This document shows positions 25,666-34,073 of a stretch of DNA of 43,613 nucleotides, one piece after another. Source of the DNA: Bifidobacteriaceae bacterium. GTDB taxonomy: Bacteria; Actinomycetota; Actinomycetes; Actinomycetales; Bifidobacteriaceae. The DNA is taken from NCBI GenBank assembly GCA_022650895.1, contig JALCQC010000020.1:1-43613 (forward strand), read 5' to 3'. Each line of letters opens with the position of its first letter. Position 1 is the first letter of the stretch. The notes under the pieces were generated by a model. The model ran no database searches and was not told the DNA's origin. It was given only the letters and a program-made list of their open reading frames with translations. The position numbers and the translations under genes were made by a program.

Positions 25666-27666
25666 CTACCGCGCAGAGTCAAGCCATACCTGCATTTGAC
25701 CAACGCTGCGGTTGGCCCATGCATAGTAAGGGATGAAGGTCGCCGTGGTCTTCTCTTGAGCTGGTTCTTCATCGACGGGCATGTACAGGGGACTGTCTTG
25801 CGGGTCGGATGTACGCCGCACGACTGGAACGGTGAGGACTTCGACGCCCTCAAGCTCATCGGCCTTGTACTGCGCGCTCGCCTTGCTCGCCGCATCGGGC
25901 TCAAGCTGATACTGCCATAGAGGAGCAGGATTATCCTCCTCTTCGAGGCAATAGACGACGGGGCCACGGGTCACGGCGATCTTGCCGGCATCGTGACGAA
26001 TCGCCGTGTTGGCACGCATGAACTTAACCGACATGTCGAAGTCGAGGGCGACGACGGTCCGCCCAGCCTCCGCATGCACCGTGACGAAGCCGTCAACGAG
26101 CGGGAGATCCGACGCTTCCGCACCGTTGACCGACAGCGAGTACTGGGAGCGGCTCCATGAGGGAATGCGCACCGACAGATCCACCGGCTTGCTTCCCTGC
26201 GGAACCTCGACGCTGATCTCCACGTGGCCATCCCAGGGGAAATTGCTCTCCTGCTTAACCTTGACACCGTCGAGCAGCTCCGCCTCGTTGGCGATGAACT
26301 GGTGTGCCACAATCTGACGCGTCTCCTCATGAACCGTGTAAAGGTACCGGTCGATGGAGGCGATGAAGCGTGCGATGTTGGCCGGGCAGCAGGCGCATTC
26401 GAACCATTCGGCGCGGTGCATCAGCACGTGGGCGTGGTCGGGGCTCTTCTCCGATGCCTCGGGATAGGCCTCCTGCGGGTTGACGTAGTAGAAGTGCCGT
26501 CCATCGAGAGAAATGCCTGCGATGGCACCGTTGAAGATCTGCTTCTCCAGTACATCGGCGTATTCGCCCTTGGTATCCATCTCAAGCATCTGACGTGCCA
26601 CGAAGGACAGACCGACCGAAGCGCAGGTCTCGGCGTAGGCCATGTCGTTGGGCAGATCATAGTCATAAGTGAAGGCTTCGCCAATATGCGTGGACCCGAT
26701 GTTGCCGGTGATGTACATGCGGCGACGAACGATGTTGGCCCACAGCCGCTCGGCGGTCTCCTTGAGCTCTGCATCTCCGGTAAGCCGCGCAATATGAGCG
26801 ATTCCCGTCAACAGATAAACAACGCGCACCGCATGGCCCTCCGCTGTCTGTTGCTGGCGAATCGGACGTGCGGTCAACGTGTATTCGTGGGACCATTCGC
26901 GCATTGCGGGGAAGATATCGGTGGAACCGTCTCCAACGGCCTCATTCTGCTTGTCATAGAATTCTGGATCCACGCCACGAACGTCGATAAAGTACTTCGC
27001 CAGCCGGAGGAAACGCTCCTCGTGGGTGGCGTCATAGAGGCGTGACAGCGCCAATTCGATTTCAGGGTGGCCGTCGGCACCATGGATCTTGCCCTCTTCG
27101 GGTCCGAAGTACGTGTTGAGGCAGTCGGCCATCTTGATGGCGACGTCCAACGCCTGCTGGTTTCCGGTGACCTCGTTGTAGGCCACGGCGGCTTCGATGT
27201 AGTGCCCCATGACATACATCTCATGAGACTGCTGGATCTGGCTGAAACGCTCACGGTGCTCGTAGGAACCCGACTTGATCTGGAAGGGGGTATCGAGGTA
27301 GCCGTCAGGTTCCTGAGCGCGGGCGATGAGGTCCACCACCTGATCGCAGAGGTCCTGCAACTGCTTGTCGGGAGCGTAGGCGAGCGCATAGGCCGCTTCC
27401 TCAAGCCACTTGTACACATCTGAGTCCTGGAAGACCATGCCGTTGAAGGGGGCCTTCTCTTCGCCCGCCGCCACACGCAGATTGCGCACGGCGTGGCTCC
27501 ATTCGTTGGAAACCTCGTCAGAGTCATCGTTTCCGCCTGGATCCTTGGGAACGACGATCTTCTGATCATCATTGATAACCGCCCACTGATAGGGAATCAC
27601 TTCCTTGACGACATTCTCTCGGTAGCGCTTCCAGAATGGTGAGGTGACAGTTACTTTTTCACTCAC
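25666..27666 (-). CDS. GH127 beta-L-arabinofuranosidase, cytosolic (HypBA1-like)
   Basis: About 666 residues, close in length to B. longum HypBA1 (658), which removes beta-1,2-linked L-arabinofuranose from extensin-type sugars. The zinc-thiolate active site is visible: general acid/base Glu330 (GEAF), ligands Glu346 and Cys348 in AETCA, and the Cys426-Cys427 pair in ECACCPAN; the spacing of 16 between the two Glu residues equals that of HypBA1 (Glu322, Glu338). No signal peptide. The GTG at 27666 is preferred: GGAAAGG lies seven bases upstream, while an in-frame TTG at 27672 is too close to it. Divergent from the LacI gene, with the GPH symporter downstream. Confidence 0.93.
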   Translation of the reverse strand: MSEKVTVTSPFWKRYRENVVKEVIPYQWAVINDDQKIVVPKDPGGNDDSDEVSNEWSHAVRNLRVAAGEEKAPFNGMVFQDSDVYKWLEEAAYALAYAPDKQLQDLCDQVVDLIARAQEPDGYLDTPFQIKSGSYEHRERFSQIQQSHEMYVMGHYIEAAVAYNEVTGNQQALDVAIKMADCLNTYFGPEEGKIHGADGHPEIELALSRLYDATHEERFLRLAKYFIDVRGVDPEFYDKQNEAVGDGSTDIFPAMREWSHEYTLTARPIRQQQTAEGHAVRVVYLLTGIAHIARLTGDAELKETAERLWANIVRRRMYITGNIGSTHIGEAFTYDYDLPNDMAYAETCASVGLSFVARQMLEMDTKGEYADVLEKQIFNGAIAGISLDGRHFYYVNPQEAYPEASEKSPDHAHVLMHRAEWFECACCPANIARFIASIDRYLYTVHEETRQIVAHQFIANEAELLDGVKVKQESNFPWDGHVEISVEVPQGSKPVDLSVRIPSWSRSQYSLSVNGAEASDLPLVDGFVTVHAEAGRTVVALDFDMSVKFMRANTAIRHDAGKIAVTRGPVVYCLEEEDNPAPLWQYQLEPDAASKASAQYKADELEGVEVLTVPVVRRTSDPQDSPLYMPVDEEPAQEKTTATFIPYYAWANRSVGQMQVWLDSAR

Positions 27667-27799
27667 GATCAAACCTTTCCGACCAAAGTCTTCTTTCTCG
27701 ACACTGAGTCAAGGCCGGCCCGTCCTCCATAGCACGTTGGGCCGCTTCCTATTGCAGATACTAAGAAGCCTGAAGCGAAAAGGGAGTGGACCATTGCGA

Positions 27800-27817
27800 A
27801 TGGGAAAATTTTCCCAT
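27800..27817. promoter_or_regulatory. Perfect 18-base palindrome in the lacI-type gene promoter
   Basis: ATGGGAAAATTTTCCCAT is fully self-complementary. It fills the space between a -35-like TTGCGA (27794-27799) and a -10-like CATACT (27815-27820), and ends 13 bases before the LacI start codon. An operator in this position would give autorepression and could also touch the divergent GH127 promoter. The centre is AATT and not the CG usual for LacI-family sites, so the binding protein is uncertain. Confidence 0.6.
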
Positions 27818-27829
27818 ACTGTGAAAAAC

Positions 27830-28864
27830 ATGGTTCGTCCCACTCTCACCGATGTTGCTCGTCATGCCAATGTAGCCGTTTCCACAGCGTCGAAAGCACT
27901 CAATAAAACCGGCAGAATCTCTGCGGAAACACGGCGCAGGGTGCTGGAAGCGGCGAGCGAGCTGGGGTACGAGAAAACCACATCAAAGGCTCAATTCCAC
28001 TCCGGACTCGTTGGGCTCATCACCTCCGACATGAACGGCCGTTTCGCGCTTCCACTGCTCATGGGTGCGGAATCCAGTCTGGGCGCCTCAAACCATGCGG
28101 CGCTTCTCATGGTGTCCCGGGGAGAGACCTCCTTGGAAAAGAGTCACATCAATCAGTTGGCGGCGCAGGGTATCGACGGGCTCATCGTCGTGGGAGAATC
28201 CACGAATCCGCGCGCACCCCTCAATCCCTCGATCACGTTGGACCTACCCGTCATCTACGCCTATGCTCCTTCCAAAAATCCCCATGACTGCAGCGTCACC
28301 TGCGACAACGTGCGCGCCGGCTACGCCGCCATTGAATACCTTCTGAGCGGAGGAAAAAGACGCATCGCCATCATCGGCGGAGGAGAGAACATCGTCGCGA
28401 CCGGCGATCGCATCCGCGGCGCGCGCATGGCTTTCAAAGCTCATGGGATGGCTCCGCTGGATGTCATTTCCGACAACTGGAGCGAAGACTGGGGAGAGAT
28501 GGCCGCCCATTCGCTCCTGCACCGCTTCCCGAAACTCGATGCCTTCTACTGCCTCAGCGACGCCATCGCACGTGGCGCGGTCCGGGGAGTGCAGGATACC
28601 GGGCGGCACGTTCCCTCGGAGGTGGCCGTCATTGGCCATGACAACCTCGACGTCTTCGCCACTGACTCCAGGCCCGCCCTCACCACCTTCGACAACAATC
28701 TCGGCGTAGTGGGAAAAACAGCGGCCCAGCTGCTCCTCGACGCCATGCATGGGCATCCACACCACGGAACGACCCTCGTCGGATGCCCTCTCATCGCACG
28801 GGAGACGACCCCGCGCCATGCCGTTGACCGCATCACCATCAACACCACCAATACCCGTCCTTGA
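27830..28864 (+). CDS. LacI-family transcriptional regulator
   Basis: About 344 residues: helix-turn-helix at 4-24 (LTDVARHANVAVSTASKAL) with the LacI hinge RISAETRRRVLEAASELGY, then a periplasmic-binding-like sensor domain (GLVGLITSDMNG; IAIIGGGEN; VAVIGHDNLDVF). The ATG at 27830 is where the family normally starts; longer in-frame readings upstream run through the promoter palindrome. No clear ribosome site and a -10-like box nine bases away, so it may be leaderless. Divergent from the GH127/symporter genes and next to the Tat-GH127 operon, it is the best candidate controller of this sugar locus. Confidence 0.92.
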   Translation: MVRPTLTDVARHANVAVSTASKALNKTGRISAETRRRVLEAASELGYEKTTSKAQFHSGLVGLITSDMNGRFALPLLMGAESSLGASNHAALLMVSRGETSLEKSHINQLAAQGIDGLIVVGESTNPRAPLNPSITLDLPVIYAYAPSKNPHDCSVTCDNVRAGYAAIEYLLSGGKRRIAIIGGGENIVATGDRIRGARMAFKAHGMAPLDVISDNWSEDWGEMAAHSLLHRFPKLDAFYCLSDAIARGAVRGVQDTGRHVPSEVAVIGHDNLDVFATDSRPALTTFDNNLGVVGKTAAQLLLDAMHGHPHHGTTLVGCPLIARETTPRHAVDRITINTTNTRP

Positions 28865-28872
28865 CGAACACA

Positions 28873-28917
28873 AAACCCGGTTGGCACATAAGGGAATCTC
28901 ATGCACCAACCGGGTTT
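28873..28917. terminator. Bidirectional terminator between lacI-type and tatB-like genes
   Basis: AAACCCGGTTGG (28873-28884) pairs with CCAACCGGGTTT (28906-28917), 12 bases, 21-base loop; A/T runs on both sides provide U-tracts in both directions. It separates the convergent LacI gene and the tatB-like gene. Confidence 0.88.
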
Positions 28918-28931
28918 AAAACAGCCAGAAT

Positions 28932-29147
28932 TTATCGGTTCTTATCCTCTTCGGTGAGATTGAGCGCATCGGTGACGCCTCGCGTCTCTTGATCCACCGA
29001 GGACTTCACTGCTTGCCACCTTCTTCTCATCTCGCTCACGAACTTTCCGAAACGGCGGGCATAATCGGGAAGCTTCACGGGATTTGTTACGAAAAGGCCC
29101 ACGAGCAGAATAACAATGACTTCAGTGCCAGAAATTCCAAAAAACAT
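28932..29147 (-). CDS. TatA/TatB-family translocase subunit, short TatB-like
   Basis: A 71-residue protein with the TatA/B plan: N-terminal helix (MFFGISGTEVIVILLVGLFV), a short hinge, an amphipathic helix rich in Arg/Lys (LPDYARRFGKFVSEMRRRW), and an acidic tail. Glu9 falls where TatB carries its conserved Glu8, and the tail QAVKSSVDQE resembles TatB and not TatA. The usual Gly-Pro hinge reads Asn-Pro (TNPVKLP), an unusual change. The ATG at 29147 is chosen because the domain begins there; a 14-base palindrome sits directly before it. It follows the scaffold gene by 76 bases in the operon of the Tat substrate, while tatA and tatC lie 5.5 kb away on the other side. Confidence 0.82.
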   Translation of the reverse strand: MFFGISGTEVIVILLVGLFVTNPVKLPDYARRFGKFVSEMRRRWQAVKSSVDQETRGVTDALNLTEEDKNR

Positions 29148-29161
29148 AAGAACCGGTTCTT
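29148..29161. promoter_or_regulatory. 14-base perfect palindrome touching the tatB-like start codon
   Basis: AAGAACCGGTTCTT is self-complementary and ends at the base before the ATG (minus strand). A GAAAG-like ribosome site overlaps its upstream edge. Folded in RNA it could mask translation start; as DNA it could be an operator for a separate promoter. Confidence 0.55.
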
Positions 29162-29181
29162 TCTGATGAATGTTAAGAGAT

Positions 29182-29211
29182 GGAGGGCGCGAGAGAGAAA
29201 CCACGCCCTCC
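29182..29211 (-). other. Intercistronic hairpin between scaffold and tatB-like genes
   Basis: GGAGGGCG (29182-29189) pairs with CGCCCTCC (29204-29211), 14-base loop, 13 bases after the scaffold stop codon. No T-run follows on the minus strand, so partial termination or mRNA protection is more likely than a full stop. Confidence 0.6.
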
Positions 29212-29223
29212 GAAACACCACCT

Positions 29224-31707
29224 TTACTTTGATGCATGCCTCCTGACAATCAGAACACCGGCAGCTCCCAAACCAAAGAGAAGCGTGACTGCACCCACCA
29301 GAATTGCGATGTCGACGCCGGTCTTTGCGAGCGCGCTCTTCATTGTGACGGGCTGCTTCTTTCCGTCAATGTCTTGAGCCTTGGCATCACCAGTCGTGGC
29401 ATCACCGGCTTCGCCGCCATTAGGCATGGCAGCGTTGGTATCTTTGTCGGTGGTATCGGTATCGGTGGCATCGGTTTCCTTACCGGGGACACTCTCCGGG
29501 TCGGACTTATCACTCGTATCCGGCACTGCAGCGTCCTTGTCGCCAGTCGCAGTTCCGGAGTCATCTCCCTCATCCGGCTTTCCTTGATGCTCCGAACCAT
29601 CTACTGCACCAGTGCCCTCATCGGTGCCGCCATCGGTATCGGTATCAGTGTCTTTATCGGTTCCCGTCACTGTGACCTCTACGGTCTGCTTGATATCGGA
29701 ATCGGCGACAGTTGCCGTAATCGTGGTCTTTCCAGCCTTCAGAGCGGAGAGCTTTCCTGACTTGTCCACAGAGACGATGGACTCATCGGAAGATTTCCAT
29801 GAGACTGCCGGCAACTTCGCCTCTGCAGGAACCGCTGCAGCAGAGAGCTGGGCGTTGACTCCTTCCTTTAGGGAAAGCTTGCCGTCCTTCATTCCGTCGC
29901 AGGATATTTGGATATCGCTCAGTGCCGGAGTGGAGGCGGAACCGTCCCACAGCAGTTTCACCGTCTCATATGCTTCCTGGTGACCTGCCGCGTCCTGGGA
30001 ATAGAAGTGAACGTAGTAGGGGGTGTCCGCCTTCTCCAAGGAGACTTCGAATGGCGCATCGTAGGTGCCCCACATGGTGTTCTCGTTTGACTTCGGGCTG
30101 TCGGAAGGACCGGAAGACCAGAGCGTGCGAGTGGCCCCAGAGCCATTCTTGCCGTCACTGACATCGAGCGTCACTGTGACTACCTTGGTCTTGCCGTCAC
30201 CACTGACAGTTGCCTTCGTGGTGGGGGCTGCAGTATCCACTTGGATCGTCTGCTTCTGCGTTGCCACATGCCCGGCTTCGTCTGTCACACGTCCCTCGAC
30301 AGTCACCGCGCCTTGGTTCTTCAGAGTCACCGGCTCGTTATAACGCATCCAGTCGCCGCCATTGATCCGATATTCGACCTTTGACAGCGGAACACTGGAA
30401 ACTCCACGCTCGGAAATGATGGTGAAGATAGGGGCGTCCGTGTACCAGCCGCTGGCATTCAAAGCATCTGCATTGAATTCGATAGAAATCACGGGGTTCG
30501 CATCTTCCGCGGAAGCCTCGACGACGATGAAGGAACCTTCAGCCTTGACGTCCGTGGCAGGATCCGTGATGGTTCCCTCCACAAATCCGTCCTGCTCGGC
30601 CTTTGAATAATCCTCAGCAGGAATCTCAGGCCATTCGACCTTCGCGCCGGATTCCTTCGTTCCGTCGGCATATTCCAGATAAACGGTATCCGGCAACACC
30701 GGCTTCACACCTGGTGTCGTGATGGTTGACGCGTATTCGGCATCCACCACCTCTTCGCTGGGCTGGTCCACAACCTGCACGGTAGCGGTGATTTCAGCGC
30801 CGCCCTCCAGCTTTCCCTTGACCTCCGTGTTCGTTGCTGCATCGGCATATGCGGATGCCGGGATCTTCTCCCAGTCGACTTTTTCGTAGGACAGTGGTCC
30901 GTTCTCGGGAATCGCCCAGACCGTCTTGGGCAACTTGTCCGTCGGATCCTTGCCCGGAGTCGTGCGCAGATAGACTTCCTGCGTCATCAGAAATTCATCG
31001 GGGTTCCCGCTGTCTGCCGGAGCGTCAGGCTTGGCAGCGCTTGTTCCCAGAACCTGCCATTCCGTCACGGTTATTCCGGAATTATCGTCGGTCTGCTTTT
31101 GCAGGACGAGCTTCATCGCGGTGGTGGTGACCTCGTCGAACGTGAAGGTAAACGGACCGTAGACCGCTTGTCCGTCAACGAGCTCGCTCGGAATCTTCTG
31201 ATCGACCGTGAGGTTGGGAACTTCCTTCCATGCGCCTTCTGCGTCCTTGTACTGCAACGAAGCCGACTGGGGCAGCTTGATGCCGCTGTCACCATCGGCC
31301 ACTGCGGGAGGAACATTGGTGTAGAACCACGCTGCGGAACTCGAGGTGGTCACCGCCCTCTGCCAGGTATAGGTGACATCTTCTGCGGAACTGGTGTTTC
31401 CCCAGGTTCCCCAGCCACCATATGCGGCATCGTTTTTGAGGTCACCATCGTTGATTCCCTCTTTGGGGCTCCAGGTCGCACCGTCGTAGCTGGTGGTCAC
31501 GGTTGGCGCATTGTCGTTATCCTTTGCAAGCGCAACATTCGTAGCTTCGGTTTCTTCCGCAAACGCAGGCTGAGCCGGTACACACATCGAGACACATGCC
31601 AGCAGGGTTGCAAAAGCTACTACCGATGCGCCGAATTGGCACACAGCTTTTTTGACATTCTTCACTTTTCCGCCTTCATTTTCTTGTATCTGTCCCATCT
31701 GTCTCAC
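29224..31707 (-). CDS. Cell-wall-anchored Ig-like/discoidin-type surface protein (LAKTG)
   Basis: An 827-residue surface protein without a visible catalytic domain. A Sec signal peptide ends at AFA (48-50). Regions in order: discoidin/F5-8-like carbohydrate-binding type domain (about 55-222), two bacterial Ig-like group 4 modules (236-315 and 323-398), Ig-like modules (405-492, 495-590), a group 2 Ig-like module (598-682, SVDKSGKLSALKAGKTTITA), an acidic Asp/Thr-rich wall-spanning stretch (683-780), then LAKTG (793-797), a membrane helix and RRHASK. LAxTG is the motif favoured by class E sortases. The first start (GTG, 31707) overlaps the GH127 stop as GTGA; GTG at 31665 with AAGGCGG upstream also fits. 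Probably a wall-bound partner of the exported GH127 encoded just before it (inference). Confidence 0.88.
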   Translation of the reverse strand: MRQMGQIQENEGGKVKNVKKAVCQFGASVVAFATLLACVSMCVPAQPAFAEETEATNVALAKDNDNAPTVTTSYDGATWSPKEGINDGDLKNDAAYGGWGTWGNTSSAEDVTYTWQRAVTTSSSAAWFYTNVPPAVADGDSGIKLPQSASLQYKDAEGAWKEVPNLTVDQKIPSELVDGQAVYGPFTFTFDEVTTTAMKLVLQKQTDDNSGITVTEWQVLGTSAAKPDAPADSGNPDEFLMTQEVYLRTTPGKDPTDKLPKTVWAIPENGPLSYEKVDWEKIPASAYADAATNTEVKGKLEGGAEITATVQVVDQPSEEVVDAEYASTITTPGVKPVLPDTVYLEYADGTKESGAKVEWPEIPAEDYSKAEQDGFVEGTITDPATDVKAEGSFIVVEASAEDANPVISIEFNADALNASGWYTDAPIFTIISERGVSSVPLSKVEYRINGGDWMRYNEPVTLKNQGAVTVEGRVTDEAGHVATQKQTIQVDTAAPTTKATVSGDGKTKVVTVTLDVSDGKNGSGATRTLWSSGPSDSPKSNENTMWGTYDAPFEVSLEKADTPYYVHFYSQDAAGHQEAYETVKLLWDGSASTPALSDIQISCDGMKDGKLSLKEGVNAQLSAAAVPAEAKLPAVSWKSSDESIVSVDKSGKLSALKAGKTTITATVADSDIKQTVEVTVTGTDKDTDTDTDGGTDEGTGAVDGSEHQGKPDEGDDSGTATGDKDAAVPDTSDKSDPESVPGKETDATDTDTTDKDTNAAMPNGGEAGDATTGDAKAQDIDGKKQPVTMKSALAKTGVDIAILVGAVTLLFGLGAAGVLIVRRHASK

Positions 31708-34073
31708 TTCATCTTCGCTTTGTAGGCGGCGAGGAGAATCGTCTGCCGTGAACGGCTGGAAAGCAGGCCATCTTCCTGATACTTCAGAGTGGTGGTCTTG
31801 ACCTTCTCCAAGAACTTCTCACGGTTTTCGAACGGCGCAGCGGCCCAGATCTCATCCATGAGCGTCGTCGCCGCGGTATCGCCGCCTGCTGGCCTGCGCG
31901 GATTTCTGACATCCGTCACCTTCCCGGCGAAGCCGACGTATTCGTCGGACCTCTGGAAATACATGTGATAAGGCGTGTTATCTCCGTTGTAGGCAGGCTC
32001 GAACTCGTCACCGTCAATGATGAAGTAGTTCTTGGTCCCTGGCTTCTTTTCAACGCCGAGCTTGATCGAGCCGTCGAGGCCATTGCGGGAATAGAATCCG
32101 CGGGCAATGAACTTCGACGAGGAGTTCAAGGCATTGAGCAGCGTCGGTCCATAGAACAGGGCTTGGATGTCCTTGCGATCATCGGTGCTTTCAATGCGCA
32201 GGCTGAGAGGTATGTCGATATCGATATGGTCACCGGTGGCCCAGATACGAGTGATGGTGAGATATTCGCCCGCAGTCACTTTTTCGATGCTCTCGCCGTT
32301 GACGGATACTTTTGTACCATCCGCCCACGAAGGAATCCTCACTTTAATGGAAATCGCAGTGCTCGGAGCCTTCTTCACCGTCAGTTTCGATGTTCCTTCT
32401 TCCGGATAGTTCGTTTCTTGGACAAGTTCGAATCCGGCTGTCTCCCACTTCAGTGTCGAAGGAACATAGAGATTGACATAGAGCTCCGCATCATCTACCG
32501 AGTGGAAGTAAATCGAATCCTGATACTTGGAATGGCTTTCCAAAGCGGTGCCGCCGCAGCAGGTTCCGACATTTCCGTCGCCGTATTCCTTCTGCGTCGC
32601 CGGATTCACGGGGTACATGTAGCAATTCCCTGGAGAGAGTTCCGCTGCGGAATCGATGTCACGGGACTTGCCGCCGAGAATATGGTTGAGAAGGGTGCGC
32701 TCGTAGTAATCCATGTACTTCGGCTTCTGCTCTATAAAGAACAGGAAACGAGACACCTTCAGCATGTTGTAGGCCGCGCACGATTCTGCGTTCCGCTCGC
32801 CGATGTCGCCGGCAACCGTATGTGCCGGGCCCCACAGCTCACCTTCGCCCGTTCCTCCATGTGCATACATGCGTCCCGGAACGATCATTCCCCAGAAACC
32901 CTCGGTCGCCCTGAGATAGTCCGCATCCTTCTCTCCGAGCGCAGCCTCCTTGGCATACCCCACGAACTGTGGAATGTGCTGATTGGCGTGGAGGTCGTTG
33001 AGGATGTCGTTCCCCGCCGCGCAGTTGGTGAGGAGCTTGTTCGTGTTGAAGAACTTCGACGCCTTGAGAAACTCCTCCTTATCGGGATCGTCCGACATGG
33101 AATAAAGGTCGATCAATGACTCATTCATTCCGCCGTACTCACCGCCGATGTAGATGTCCCACATCTTCTGGAGCTGCTCGGGCTTGCACTTGGAAAGTCG
33201 AGAATACGTCCAGTGACCAATGCCTTCTGCAAGATCGAGCGCATCCTTGTTTCCGGCATACTGATAGCAGGAAATGAGACCCGCGAGAATCTTGTGTTCC
33301 GTATACCACGGAGCCCAAATCTCTCCATATGGAGCGTATTCTTCCAGCGCGCTGAATTGCCACTCACCATAGGCTGCGAGGAAACCAGGGTGAGAATAGC
33401 GTGGCTCGCCTTCGTATTCCTGCACCGCCAACGCTTCACGGCATTCCTTCAGACCTGCACAAATCTCGTTGATCTTCTTGAGAATTCCGGAATCCTTGCT
33501 CTCCGCATAGGCCTGGCCCAGCATGGAAAGAAAGTGACCTGCATAATGTCCTCTCAGAAGGCCGTCCGCAGTGTCCTTGTTCTGTCCGCGCTTGTATTCA
33601 CGCGGTCCCCAGGACTGTTTACGCGCCAAGTCGACGCTGCCTTTGGGATAGTTTTCCCATCCTCCCGCCGGTTCGGCGCCACCGTCGTCAAGGCCGGCAT
33701 TTGTCCGGAAGCAGGCGAGCATTCTATCGATGGGATACGCCTTGGCGAAGGCCAGCATGCCATCGCGGGCTCGAGAGAATACGCCGCCAGTTATCTCGAC
33801 GTCTCCAAGAGGGAATGACTGGACCTTCCATCCCGGAAGTGCCCTTTCCTCGGGGATGGCTGCGGACTCAGTCGCTGCGATCGGCGCCACCTGATGTGCT
33901 TCCGGTGCCGCTCCCGCCGCCTGTGTGGAGGCAGTGGCATTACCGGCAGCTTCAGCGGATGTTACCGACTTACCGAGAAAATGCGCGGCCACCATCGTTC
34001 CACCTATGGCCGCAGCGCCGACAAGAACGCTTCTCCGGGAAACTTCTTCCTCCAACAACTCTGTTGGCTTCAT
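31704..34073 (-). CDS. Tat-exported GH127/GH146 (DUF1680) arabinofuranosidase
   Basis: A 789-residue secreted enzyme. The N-terminus carries a twin-arginine signal: SRRSVLVG with Arg13-Arg14, a mildly hydrophobic Ala/Gly-rich core, and an SAEA-type end near 39-42, followed by an Ala-rich linker. The DUF1680 catalytic part (about 90-650) has the metal-thiolate residues: Glu430 and Cys432 in AESCA, the Cys505-Cys506 pair in TCCGGTALESHSKY, and Glu412 (GELWG) as candidate acid/base. TCCxGTxxExHSKY is more like GH146-type enzymes than HypBA1. GGAAGGAG lies before the ATG. First gene of the operon with the wall scaffold and tatB-like gene. Beta-L-arabinofuranosidase action is the family's known activity; the real substrate is not shown. 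Confidence 0.88.
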   Translation of the reverse strand: MKPTELLEEEVSRRSVLVGAAAIGGTMVAAHFLGKSVTSAEAAGNATASTQAAGAAPEAHQVAPIAATESAAIPEERALPGWKVQSFPLGDVEITGGVFSRARDGMLAFAKAYPIDRMLACFRTNAGLDDGGAEPAGGWENYPKGSVDLARKQSWGPREYKRGQNKDTADGLLRGHYAGHFLSMLGQAYAESKDSGILKKINEICAGLKECREALAVQEYEGEPRYSHPGFLAAYGEWQFSALEEYAPYGEIWAPWYTEHKILAGLISCYQYAGNKDALDLAEGIGHWTYSRLSKCKPEQLQKMWDIYIGGEYGGMNESLIDLYSMSDDPDKEEFLKASKFFNTNKLLTNCAAGNDILNDLHANQHIPQFVGYAKEAALGEKDADYLRATEGFWGMIVPGRMYAHGGTGEGELWGPAHTVAGDIGERNAESCAAYNMLKVSRFLFFIEQKPKYMDYYERTLLNHILGGKSRDIDSAAELSPGNCYMYPVNPATQKEYGDGNVGTCCGGTALESHSKYQDSIYFHSVDDAELYVNLYVPSTLKWETAGFELVQETNYPEEGTSKLTVKKAPSTAISIKVRIPSWADGTKVSVNGESIEKVTAGEYLTITRIWATGDHIDIDIPLSLRIESTDDRKDIQALFYGPTLLNALNSSSKFIARGFYSRNGLDGSIKLGVEKKPGTKNYFIIDGDEFEPAYNGDNTPYHMYFQRSDEYVGFAGKVTDVRNPRRPAGGDTAATTLMDEIWAAAPFENREKFLEKVKTTTLKYQEDGLLSSRSRQTILLAAYKAKMK

